NCBI GenBank assembly: GCA_964387745.1
Contig: CAYLXL010000033.1
Coordinates: 1 to 24,774, forward strand
Length of the DNA stretch: 24,774 nucleotides
DNA from: JAGOUU01 sp964387745
GTDB lineage: Bacteria > Pseudomonadota > Gammaproteobacteria > JAGOUU01
Direction of reading: 5' to 3'
The notes under the pieces are model-generated. The model saw nothing but the letters and a program-made list of their open reading frames with translations. It searched no databases and was not told the origin of the DNA. The translations under genes and the position numbers were made by a program. Positions 1-7,001 of this stretch are shown one piece after another (positions within the stretch are counted from its first letter, which is position 1; the number at the start of each line of letters is the position of its first letter).

Positions 1-79
1 TGTTTTTGCCTCATTATTTTTTGCCAAAGTGTGATTTAATATGATTCAACTCGCATGTCGAAAATAGCTATTCCATAGT

Positions 80-108
80 TTGACGCCAAGCTAACACTCT
101 GGTATCAT
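80..108 (+). promoter_or_regulatory. Probable sigma-70 promoter for the first membrane-protein gene
   Basis: TTGACG at 80-85 and TATCAT at 103-108 are separated by exactly 17 bases, a good match to the -35 and -10 consensus. Transcription would start near 115, about 30 bases before the ATG at 145. The rest of 1-144 shows no coding sequence that I can support. No experimental evidence is available. Confidence 0.5.
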
Positions 109-144
109 TGACTATATTTTATTCTGGATATCGAGACTACAACA

Positions 145-663
145 ATGGCACATAACAATATTACTCAACAAAACAGAGACTTAGTAGCTAAAATTAGAAT
201 GTGCTCAGGCATCATAGCAGGCAGTTTATTTTTCCTCTACTTGTCTAGCCACATCATCCTCACTGTGTCATTGGCGGCTAATATTAGCTTACTTAAGATA
301 CTCGTGGCAGCTACTCTGCTTAATCCACTTTTCTTAGCGACAGCAGCTTTATCAGTTTTTATTGGAATTACGACTGCACTTGTTACATCTCATGTACTTT
401 TAACAGCAGTTTCGGGATTTAAAAAATTATTTACTAATAACCCTCCTGCTAGAGACGAAGCTACTGCTCCCGATGAAGCAACAAGATCTATAAGATCTAC
501 CAGACCCGATAGGATAAACGATTTAACTAATAATCCTTCAGTTGTAAAAAGACTTTATACGTGGTTATTTGCAGTAAGACAAAATACTCCAGCACGTAGC
601 GAGACTGTAATTGAATCAGCACAAGCGACACTCCATCCAGGTCCTGAAACGCCTAGTACTTAA
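145..663 (+). CDS. Unrecognised small membrane protein with hydrophilic C-terminal tail
   Basis: This 172-residue protein is not one I recognise. Residues about 22-45 form one hydrophobic segment. Residues about 48-90 form a longer hydrophobic stretch that could be two back-to-back helices. The remaining 80 residues are hydrophilic, rich in Pro, Thr, Ala, Asp and Arg, and include a short repeated D/PDEAT-like stretch. There is no cleavable signal peptide. The layout (hydrophobic bilobed core plus soluble tail) is seen in host-membrane-inserted bacterial proteins such as chlamydial Inc proteins, but no homology to them is visible. It appears to be first in an operon with the next, similarly organised gene 53 bases downstream. 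A promoter lies just upstream and a terminator follows the second gene. Function unknown. Confidence 0.7.
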   Translation: MAHNNITQQNRDLVAKIRMCSGIIAGSLFFLYLSSHIILTVSLAANISLLKILVAATLLNPLFLATAALSVFIGITTALVTSHVLLTAVSGFKKLFTNNPPARDEATAPDEATRSIRSTRPDRINDLTNNPSVVKRLYTWLFAVRQNTPARSETVIESAQATLHPGPETPST

Positions 664-716
664 TTAAATCTAAATCAATAAACTATTTATGAACAAAACT
701 ATAGAGGTAACAATAT

Positions 717-881
717 ATGTCAAAAACCAACTCAATTATTGCAGCGATACTAACAGGATCTATTGCTTTGCGCATTATAGCATCAATATTCTTCATTAGC
801 AGCTATAAAATTAGCCTTTCTCACATCCTTGGTTTTATCACCAGTTTTTATGATATCCTACTTTTCGTACATAGTTGTTAA
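717..881 (+). pseudogene. 5' part of a frameshifted membrane-protein gene
   Basis: An ATG at 717 lies 8 bases after a GAGGT ribosome-binding site (702-708 region) and opens a 54-codon frame ending at TAA 879-881. It starts MSKTNS and continues with a hydrophobic helix of about 20 residues. The next long frame, shifted by +1, is open from 781 and continues the hydrophobic character to 1278. The two parts overlap in different frames, as expected if one base was gained (or two lost) somewhere in 781-881. The well-placed ribosome-binding site belongs to this part, so it is probably the true start of the downstream gene. It could be a genuine mutation, a sequencing error or, less likely, programmed frameshifting. 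Confidence 0.5.
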
Positions 882-1278
882 AAATAAAGAGTTCAACTTC
901 ACACATTTCTGCCATTACTGCGTCTTGGCGATAGCAACAACATTATTTAGCGGAGCAATAGCCAAGCTTATCTTAGCGCCAGCGTTAGTACCAGCACTTA
1001 TGATGTTTGGAGGCGCGGCAATAGTTGGTGGTGCAACATTTCTAGTTAGTATTGGAATATCAATGTTAATAGCAAGATATAACGCTCCTGAGAAGTCAGT
1101 GAGTCAGGCTTATCGACCACCAGCAGCAGCTTATGCAACTCCACTAAAAGCTACTCATCAGTCTACACCAGGAAACACACCGGGCACTAATCGTCACGTG
1201 ACTTTTGCAAATCCTCTTTTTCCAGCAACTGAAGTATCAGATAAACTTTCTGCCCCAAAATTAACACTGGGACAGTAA
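829..1278 (+). CDS. Unrecognised membrane protein, 3' part of a frameshifted gene
   Basis: Taken alone this frame begins with a TTG at 829 (149 residues) with no convincing ribosome-binding site; the first ATG is at 850. It is more likely the continuation of the frame that starts at 717. Three hydrophobic segments are visible (residues about 2-18, 30-50 and 52-82). A tail of 65 residues rich in Pro, Ala, Ser and Thr follows. The hydrophobic core (AKLILAPALVPAL...) loosely resembles that of the preceding gene (LKILVAATLLNPL...), so the two may be diverged paralogues. The tail contains RHVTF at residues 122-126, which fits the eukaryotic PP1-docking pattern [RK]x[VI]xF; that may be chance. The gene looks richer in G+C than its neighbours, partly because it is Ala-rich. 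Function unknown. Confidence 0.55.
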   Translation: MVLSPVFMISYFSYIVVKNKEFNFTHFCHYCVLAIATTLFSGAIAKLILAPALVPALMMFGGAAIVGGATFLVSIGISMLIARYNAPEKSVSQAYRPPAAAYATPLKATHQSTPGNTPGTNRHVTFANPLFPATEVSDKLSAPKLTLGQ

Positions 1279-1292
1279 AATAATAATATGTT

Positions 1293-1321
1293 AAGAACAG
1301 TGACCGCACTGTTCTTTTTTT
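1293..1321 (+). terminator. Strong Rho-independent terminator
   Basis: A perfect 10-bp stem (AAGAACAGTG at 1293-1302, CACTGTTCTT at 1307-1316) with a 4-base loop ACCG runs directly into a tract of T ending at 1321. It closes the two-gene membrane-protein operon 15 bases after its stop codon. Confidence 0.9.
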
Positions 1322-1381
1322 ACTAATATTGATAGACTTGTGTATCGGATTACTTCTCACTCAATTCTATAAGGATGTAGG

Positions 1382-1872
1382 ATGTTCAAATTATCTAAAT
1401 TATCTAAATTATCTAAATTATCTAAATTATCTAAATTATCTANNNNNNNNNNNNNNNNNNNNNNNNNNNNNNNNNNNNNNNNNNNNNNNNNNNNNNNNNN
1501 NNNNNNNNNNNNNNNNNNNNNNNNNNNNNNNNNNNNNNNNNNAAATTATCTAAATTATCTAAATTATCTAAATTATCTAAATTATCTAAATTATCTATTA
1601 GAATCAAAATCTTTTTACTTATCCTAACATGCTCAGTTCAAGGTTGGGCATTTATTTCTACCAATTCAATCTGCTCAAAATATTATAATATAGATCAGTG
1701 TATAAACTCATATGACCAATGTTTTTGGGACTATCGAAGCAATAGATGTGTGGACAGTTATCAGGATTCATCTAGTTATACATGTGGTTTTTATTATGAA
1801 TCTGTTGAGTGTCGCGAAAATAATTGTTTTTGGGATGAATTAGAAGGCTTGTGTAAAGCCCGCAAAACGTAA
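1382..1872 (+). CDS. Secreted Cys-rich protein with a (Lys-Leu-Ser)n repeat in its signal-peptide n-region; spans an assembly gap
   Basis: The ATG at 1382 follows AAGG (1371-1374) by 7 bases. The frame reads Met-Phe, then Lys-Leu-Ser six times up to the N run. After the N run it reads Lys-Leu-Ser six more times, then IRIKIFLLILTCSVQGWAF, a typical signal-peptide hydrophobic core with a plausible cleavage after GWA. The mature part of about 56 residues holds 8 cysteines in two units. Unit 1 is C-x8-C-x6-C-FWD-x5-C; unit 2 is C-x8-C-x4-C-FWD-x5-C. It ends ARKT and TAA at 1870-1872. The frames on the two sides of the gap differ as printed, but the 100 N are a placeholder. The repeat phase on both sides is kept if the true gap is 8 bases plus a multiple of 9. 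The product is inferred to be exported and disulfide-bonded. I do not recognise a family; the Cys/Trp spacing is only vaguely like PSI-type modules. Confidence 0.65.
1388..1596 (+). repeat. 9-bp tandem repeat (minisatellite), unit AAATTATCT, interrupted by a gap
   Basis: Six perfect units occupy 1388-1441 and six more occupy 1543-1596, with one extra A (start of a seventh unit) at 1442 before the N run. All visible units are identical, which suggests recent expansion or active homogenisation. The unit is a multiple of three, so copy-number change alters protein length (one Lys-Leu-Ser per unit) without changing the frame. The other open readings of the unit are Asn-Tyr-Leu (+) and Asp-Asn-Leu (-); neither leads into a plausible protein. 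Confidence 0.95.
1443..1542. other. Assembly gap of exactly 100 N
   Basis: A run of 100 undetermined bases sits inside the tandem repeat. A round 100 is the usual placeholder for a gap of unknown length. The repeat continues on both sides, so the assembler probably failed because the array is longer than the reads. Confidence 0.95.
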
Positions 1873-1900
1873 TAACTCAGAGCCGGACGCAGATCTGATA

Positions 1901-2710
1901 TTACCACTTATCCCGCAAAGCTCTTAACGCAATAAAAACATCTTTTTCTGTTAGAGTATTTTTATCTTTATTTACTGGAAGATTGTTAATAATTGACTGC
2001 TGATTCAAGCGAAAAAAAGCATTAATCTTTTTTTCAATACCCATATCTGTAACAATAAAGTTTTTATCTGCATCGTTCATAGCCATATACTCAGCCAGTA
2101 ATTTCACAGCATATTCATTGCCAGTCTCAACTGACAAAGTAAAATTAAGATTATTCTGTAAATAATCATGACCGGGGTAAATCAAAGTACGATCAGGAAG
2201 TTTTGCTAGTATTTCACTAAAAGTTGTATACAGAGCATTTATATCACCACTGAAACAGCGGCCCGTTCCTGCATTAAATAATGTATCTCCGGAAAATATT
2301 GCAAGCTGATTATCAGGTTCTCTTTTAGAAGTGTCGGTAGCTAATAGACAAATATGCGCCATTGTGTGACCGGGAGTATCAAGAATTTCTAATTTGACTT
2401 GTTCACCCAGAGCCAAAACATCTCCCCTTTTAAGACCTTTAGTAGCGCCTGGAATACGATCTACAGCACCATGATGGCAATAAACTATAGCATTAGTTTC
2501 TTCTATTAGCTCTAAGTTACCTTCTGTATGATCATGGTGTTCATGTGTATTAATAATATATTTAATTTTGTAATCTTTATTTTTGACAACGTTTAGAATT
2601 AAATCAACCCTCAACGGATCAATGACTATAGCTTCTTTTGTGGCCTCACAGGCTATTATGTAATTAAAGTTCCTAAGATAGTTATAACAAAATATTTGTT
2701 CGACGATCAT
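1901..2710 (-). CDS. gloB: Hydroxyacylglutathione hydrolase (glyoxalase II)
   Basis: This metallo-beta-lactamase-fold enzyme hydrolyses S-lactoylglutathione to lactate and glutathione in the cytoplasm, the second step of methylglyoxal detoxification. The 269 residues carry the binuclear metal site: THEHHDH (H56, H58, D60, H61), H115 in TPGHT, D142 in SGDT and H181 in YPGHD. The C-terminal INAFFRLN segment corresponds to the glyoxalase II C-terminal motif, which argues against a generic MBL hydrolase. It is the last gene of the hom-thrC-recJ-gloB run, starting 3 bases after recJ, so it is presumably co-transcribed and possibly translationally coupled. No terminator is obvious downstream. A persulfide dioxygenase is a less likely alternative. 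Confidence 0.85.
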   Translation of the reverse strand: MIVEQIFCYNYLRNFNYIIACEATKEAIVIDPLRVDLILNVVKNKDYKIKYIINTHEHHDHTEGNLELIEETNAIVYCHHGAVDRIPGATKGLKRGDVLALGEQVKLEILDTPGHTMAHICLLATDTSKREPDNQLAIFSGDTLFNAGTGRCFSGDINALYTTFSEILAKLPDRTLIYPGHDYLQNNLNFTLSVETGNEYAVKLLAEYMAMNDADKNFIVTDMGIEKKINAFFRLNQQSIINNLPVNKDKNTLTEKDVFIALRALRDKW

Positions 2711-2713
2711 ATT

Positions 2714-4453
2714 TTATATGGCTTCTAGATATTCAATCATTAACTGTATACGTTTTTGATTGTTGTATTCATTGATATCTAGCTTATACACAATTTTGAC
2801 TTTATATAACTTTTGATTAAACCAGTTTAAATCTGCACAATTGAAAATAATAGCATCAATATTACCACCAAGATAATCTTTATGAGGCTTTAATTTAAAG
2901 CTCATATGAACGTCAGCCAAGATTCGTTGCTCAGAAACGATAAACTCACCTGTAAAGCTAGGCTCAGTAAAATGCTGTCCCCATGGTTCTGCATTTTTTA
3001 ATAGATCTGTTAAGTTTAATAAATCTAAGTTATTCTCATAAAAGTCAATTTCACCATCAGTTTTAAATTTTCCTCTGATATCAGCAATATTCAAAATTTT
3101 ATTTATTTCTTGATTAAATAATTGTGTGAAAGTTTCTAAATTAGACTTTTTAATAGTCAACCCAGCTGCCATAGCATGACCACCAAATTTTAAAATCAAA
3201 TCAGGATTATTAGTTGCTATAATTTGTAAAACATCGCGTATGTTAACACCCTCAACTGAACGACATGATCCCTTAATATAAACATCATTATCTTCGGCGA
3301 AAACAATTACTGGCCTATAGTATAAATCTTTAATTCGAGCAGCAATAATACCAATAACCCCTTGATGCCAGTTTGGATTAAATAAACAAAAAGCAATAGG
3401 TAAATTATTATTATCTAACTCTATGTTTTTGATGAGTGATAGTGCCTCAAGCTTCATATCTCGTTCTATAGCTTTGCGCTCAATATTTAGAGCGTCTAAG
3501 TTTTCAGCCATGCTAAAAGCTGTCATAGGATCTTCTGCTAATAAACATTCGATACCTAATGACATGTCATCTAGTCTACCTGCAGCATTCAATCTTGGTC
3601 CAATGGCAAAGCCTAAGTCACTCGCAACTATATTTTTGTGATTACGCTTGGCTATTTTTAATAAAGCGCGGATACCAATACGACACTGACCTGATCTAAT
3701 CCTATTTAATCCATTATGGACTAATACACGATTATTATAATCAAGCGGGACCACATCTGCTACTGTACCTAGTGCGACCAAATCCAGAAACTGTGCCATA
3801 TTTATATCAGTTAAATTATTTTGCGCAAACCAATTGATATCTCTTAAACGTGAACGTAAAGCTAATAGGACATAGAATATTACACCCACCCCTGCCAAGT
3901 TTTTACTAGGAAATGTGTCTGTCCGAAGATTGGGGTTGACTATCACATTTGCTGTAGGAAGGTTCTCCCCTTGCATATGATGATCAGTCACTAAAACATC
4001 AATATTTTTTGATCTAGCTAAAGCAATACCATTTAAACATGCTATACCGCTATCTACAGAAATAATTAAATTAGGGCTAAGCTTAGCAGCAGATTCAATC
4101 AGCTCGACACTTAAACCATAACCATACTCAAATCTATTGGGAACTAAATAACTTATATCAACGCGGAGTTGACGAAAGAAATCAACAGCTAATGCAGTAC
4201 TAGTTGCTCCATCACCATCAAAGTCACCTATTATTAAAATTTTATTTTTATTGTTTATATGATTTATAATTAAATCAACAGCAGCATCAATATTACTTAG
4301 CAGCTTAAATGATAATAAATTCTTCAGCTCTTTTTCTAATTGCTGTTTACTAAACACTCCTCTAGCTAAGTAGACTTTTTGTAAGAGTGGGTGTAAGTCT
4401 TGCAGATCATGCTCAACATCGGGTATGTTTCGAGATAAAATTTCAACAGCCAT
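2714..4453 (-). CDS. recJ: Single-stranded-DNA-specific exonuclease RecJ
   Basis: RecJ degrades single-stranded DNA 5' to 3' in RecF-pathway recombination, mismatch repair and base-excision repair. The 579-residue length matches the family (E. coli RecJ is 577). DHH-family motifs are present in order: GDFDGDGATST (metal-binding D77, D79, D81), SVDSG with D134, and TDHH (D157, H158, H159). A later FGGHAMAAG motif belongs to the DHHA1 domain, and a C-terminal OB-like region follows. The start ATG at 4453 lies 9 bases after the thrC stop, consistent with an operon. Nothing looks damaged. Confidence 0.95.
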   Translation of the reverse strand: MAVEILSRNIPDVEHDLQDLHPLLQKVYLARGVFSKQQLEKELKNLLSFKLLSNIDAAVDLIINHINNKNKILIIGDFDGDGATSTALAVDFFRQLRVDISYLVPNRFEYGYGLSVELIESAAKLSPNLIISVDSGIACLNGIALARSKNIDVLVTDHHMQGENLPTANVIVNPNLRTDTFPSKNLAGVGVIFYVLLALRSRLRDINWFAQNNLTDINMAQFLDLVALGTVADVVPLDYNNRVLVHNGLNRIRSGQCRIGIRALLKIAKRNHKNIVASDLGFAIGPRLNAAGRLDDMSLGIECLLAEDPMTAFSMAENLDALNIERKAIERDMKLEALSLIKNIELDNNNLPIAFCLFNPNWHQGVIGIIAARIKDLYYRPVIVFAEDNDVYIKGSCRSVEGVNIRDVLQIIATNNPDLILKFGGHAMAAGLTIKKSNLETFTQLFNQEINKILNIADIRGKFKTDGEIDFYENNLDLLNLTDLLKNAEPWGQHFTEPSFTGEFIVSEQRILADVHMSFKLKPHKDYLGGNIDAIIFNCADLNWFNQKLYKVKIVYKLDINEYNNQKRIQLMIEYLEAI

Positions 4454-4462
4454 AATAAGTTT

Positions 4463-5533
4463 TTATAGTAATTTATGAAGTTCTTCTAGATTAGGTTTTA
4501 TTGTTATAATCTGCTTGGTGATATCAATATTATTTAGTATAACATCAGGATCTTTTAATCCATGGCCTGTTAATGTGCAAACAACGGTGGAGTTCTCTGG
4601 TATTTTTTGATTGTTATAATCTTTATATAATCCAGCTAAACTTGCAGCAGAAGCAGGCTCGCAGAATATACCTTCGTAGGTTGCTAGCATTTTCTGCATA
4701 TCTAATATTTCATCATCACTCACTGATTCGAACCAGCCAGCAGATTCTTTAACAACATTATGAGCTGCACCCCACTGTTGCGGGTTGCCGATTCTTATAG
4801 CTGTAGCTATTGTCTGAGGAGTATCAATTGGCTTTCCCAGGATAAACGGCGCGGCCCCGGCAGCTTGATAGCCGAGCATTTTAGGGCGAGATTTAATAAT
4901 TTGATTATTAAAATAATCACTATAACCCATCCAATGGGCTGTAATATTACCTGCATTACCTACAGGTAAACAATGATAATCCGGAGCACAATTATTCAAT
5001 TGTTCACATACTTCAAAAGCAATTGTCTTTTGACCTTGCAAACGATAGGGATTGATAGAATTGACTGTGACTATATCACCATTATCTTCTAAGGATTTAA
5101 CCAACCTCATAGCATCATCAAAGTTGCCATCGATCTGAATTATTTGGCTGCCAGCAATAATAGCCTGCACTAACTTACCACGAGCAATTTGGCCCGAGGG
5201 TATCAGGACTATAGCCTTAAGATTAGCCCTGGCTGCGTACGCAGCAGCAGCTGCTGAAGTATTCCCGGTTGATGCGCAGATAACAGCTTTAACATTTTCA
5301 TCTAAATATGCAGCAGTGATCGCTGCAGTCATGCCTCGATCCTTAAAAGATCCGGTAGGATTCATGCCCTCAAATTTTATATAGATATTAAGATCGATGT
5401 TTAATTTGGCTGGCAAATTGCTTAATTTTAATAATGGGGTATCACCCTCGCCAAGAGAAATAATTCGAGTATTTTCTTGTTTAAAAATTTCCGGTAAATA
5501 AGCTAAATATTTACTCAGTAAGCATGTTTTCAT
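4463..5533 (-). CDS. thrC: Threonine synthase
   Basis: This PLP enzyme converts O-phosphohomoserine to threonine. The motif NPTGSFKDRGM contains the Schiff-base lysine (residue 64 from the ATG used here). CASTGNTSAAAAAY and the glycine-rich PVGNAGN phosphate-binding loop are also present. Its size of about 356 residues fits the shorter, Bacillus-like threonine synthase class rather than the 428-residue E. coli type. A TTG at 5545 overlapping the end of hom would add four residues (MTKT). I chose the ATG at 5533, 4 bases after the hom stop, because it is the stronger start codon, but a GGG near 5549-5551 does not decide between them. It lies between hom and recJ in one operon. No homoserine kinase (thrB) is next to it. 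Confidence 0.92.
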   Translation of the reverse strand: MKTCLLSKYLAYLPEIFKQENTRIISLGEGDTPLLKLSNLPAKLNIDLNIYIKFEGMNPTGSFKDRGMTAAITAAYLDENVKAVICASTGNTSAAAAAYAARANLKAIVLIPSGQIARGKLVQAIIAGSQIIQIDGNFDDAMRLVKSLEDNGDIVTVNSINPYRLQGQKTIAFEVCEQLNNCAPDYHCLPVGNAGNITAHWMGYSDYFNNQIIKSRPKMLGYQAAGAAPFILGKPIDTPQTIATAIRIGNPQQWGAAHNVVKESAGWFESVSDDEILDMQKMLATYEGIFCEPASAASLAGLYKDYNNQKIPENSTVVCTLTGHGLKDPDVILNNIDITKQIITIKPNLEELHKLL

Positions 5534-5537
5534 GGTT

Positions 5538-6836
5538 TTAGTCAATTACCCTAATGTAACTGCATGCATCAATATACCTATGCTCTGATAAAATTGCATG
5601 TAGCTTTTGCATTGTTGTACCGAGTATAACATTTGTTAATAAAATAATATATGTACGCTCAGCTGTATGCCCTTGACTTGCTATATTCGAATAAAAAGAT
5701 TTTGAAATATGGACCTCTTGTTTTTTAGCTATGCTAACTAATTCTGCAACTAAATCATTTTTAACATATGTTTTATCGCATAAGCTTATTGTTATAAAGA
5801 AATTAAACTCCGTATTATCGATTGACATCAAATCAAATTTATTAGTTAAACCCGCATAAAAATCTAGATCTAAATTCTTTGTTTCTATAATATTCCAGAG
5901 ATCTGCTAATATACTCGCAGCAGTTGCATCACCGCCTGCGCCCGGACCAGTGTAATTGCTTACCCCTAATATACTTGAGTCTAATTGGATAATATTATCC
6001 ACGCCGTTTATTTCTGAAATCAAATTATTTTTATTGATCAAAGCTGGAAAGGTCGCGAGCAACATAGCATTTCCAATTCGCATACCATAAACAATAGGCT
6101 TAATCACGTAACCTAATTTATCTGCATGGCGCATATCTATCAATGTTATCTTAGCTATACCTTCTCGGTATAGTTTGTTGAACATTGTTTTATTTAAGAT
6201 ATACGATGGCTCTAATTTAAAAGCCAATGTAGCAATTATACTGCACTTGTAAGCAGAATCGTAACCGTCTATATCATAAGTAGGGTCACTTTCGGCAAAA
6301 CCTAATTTTTTTGCGTCATCAAGAGATTTATTAAAAACAGCGTTATTCAACCACATACTGCTCAAAATATAATTACTAGTACCATTACATATACCAAGAA
6401 ATTTTGAAATTTTATTAGCATTAAAACTGGTTATTAATGTTCTAATAATAGGTATGCCACCACCAACACTTCCCTCAAAAGCTATAGGTGTATGTGTATT
6501 TTGAGCGAGAGCAAAAATTTTATCACCGTGTAAGGCTAATACTGCTTTATTAGCTGTAATGACAGATTTTCCATTACTTAAAGCAGTCAAAATATAATCC
6601 AGAGCAGGAGTCTCACCACCTATCAATTCAATAATAATATCAATAGTCTTATCTGCTAAGATCTTATTAGCATCCGTGGTCAGATTGATACCGGTTAAAT
6701 CAAGATCGCGTTTTTTATCGAGGTCATTGACTACGATGTCAGTAATTCGAGCAATACTTGGGTCGATACTATGTTTCCATATTTTTAGGACTGAACTTCC
6801 TACTGTACCTAAACCTAACATTGCGACTTTAATCAT
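5538..6836 (-). CDS. hom: Homoserine dehydrogenase
   Basis: This enzyme reduces aspartate semialdehyde to homoserine with NAD(P)H, the branch point toward threonine and methionine. The 432 residues are full length for a monofunctional enzyme. They contain an N-terminal Rossmann motif GLGTVG (residues 8-13), TANKAVLA (K97), and GFAESDPTYDIDGYDSAYK with the catalytic lysine at about residue 197. A C-terminal ACT-like regulatory region (about residues 345-432) probably mediates threonine feedback. There is no fused aspartokinase, unlike E. coli ThrA. It is the first gene of the hom-thrC-recJ-gloB operon. It is divergent from the PilZ-HlyD gene across a 165-base AT-rich spacer that must hold both promoters. 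Confidence 0.94.
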   Translation of the reverse strand: MIKVAMLGLGTVGSSVLKIWKHSIDPSIARITDIVVNDLDKKRDLDLTGINLTTDANKILADKTIDIIIELIGGETPALDYILTALSNGKSVITANKAVLALHGDKIFALAQNTHTPIAFEGSVGGGIPIIRTLITSFNANKISKFLGICNGTSNYILSSMWLNNAVFNKSLDDAKKLGFAESDPTYDIDGYDSAYKCSIIATLAFKLEPSYILNKTMFNKLYREGIAKITLIDMRHADKLGYVIKPIVYGMRIGNAMLLATFPALINKNNLISEINGVDNIIQLDSSILGVSNYTGPGAGGDATAASILADLWNIIETKNLDLDFYAGLTNKFDLMSIDNTEFNFFITISLCDKTYVKNDLVAELVSIAKKQEVHISKSFYSNIASQGHTAERTYIILLTNVILGTTMQKLHAILSEHRYIDACSYIRVID

Positions 6837-6919
6837 AGATCTGTAATTAAATATATTTATTGCTTAATAATATTTTTTAATGCCTGCAGTATTTTTCTTA
6901 AGCCAAACTACCGATAGCA

Positions 6920-6947
6920 TTGTATATTTGTTATATTAAATTATACT
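6920..6947 (+). promoter_or_regulatory. Possible promoter for the PilZ-HlyD/algD-like unit
   Basis: TTGTAT at 6920-6925 and TATACT at 6942-6947 are spaced by 16 bases. Transcription would start near 6954, about 48 bases before the ATG at 7002. The spacer is very AT-rich, so chance matches are common. No Shine-Dalgarno sequence is evident before 7002. Confidence 0.35.
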
Positions 6948-7001
6948 TCAAAGTGTAGTATTATAAAAATAATAATAATAACTTATTGATAGATCACTTT
7001 T

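Noticed and set aside
1388..1596. CRISPR array or iteron-type origin
   Set aside because: The 9-bp units are directly adjacent without spacers, and the array is in frame inside a gene with no replication gene nearby.
1329..1627. Alternative frame through the repeat reading Asn-Tyr-Leu repeats
   Set aside because: It starts with TTG, has no good ribosome-binding site, ends a few codons after the repeat, and leads into no domain. The Lys-Leu-Ser frame has a good start and continues into a signal peptide and Cys-rich domain.
1600..1660. Lipoprotein signal (Cys in LILTCS) in the Cys-rich protein
   Set aside because: The residue before the cysteine is Thr rather than Gly, Ala or Ser, and the hydrophobic stretch continues to a better signal peptidase I site after GWA.
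3423..3641. Plus-strand frame inside recJ, and similar frames inside lpxK, msbA, lolD, lolC, algD-like and terC-like genes
   Set aside because: These are antisense shadows of strongly conserved genes with no ribosome-binding sites and no recognisable domains.
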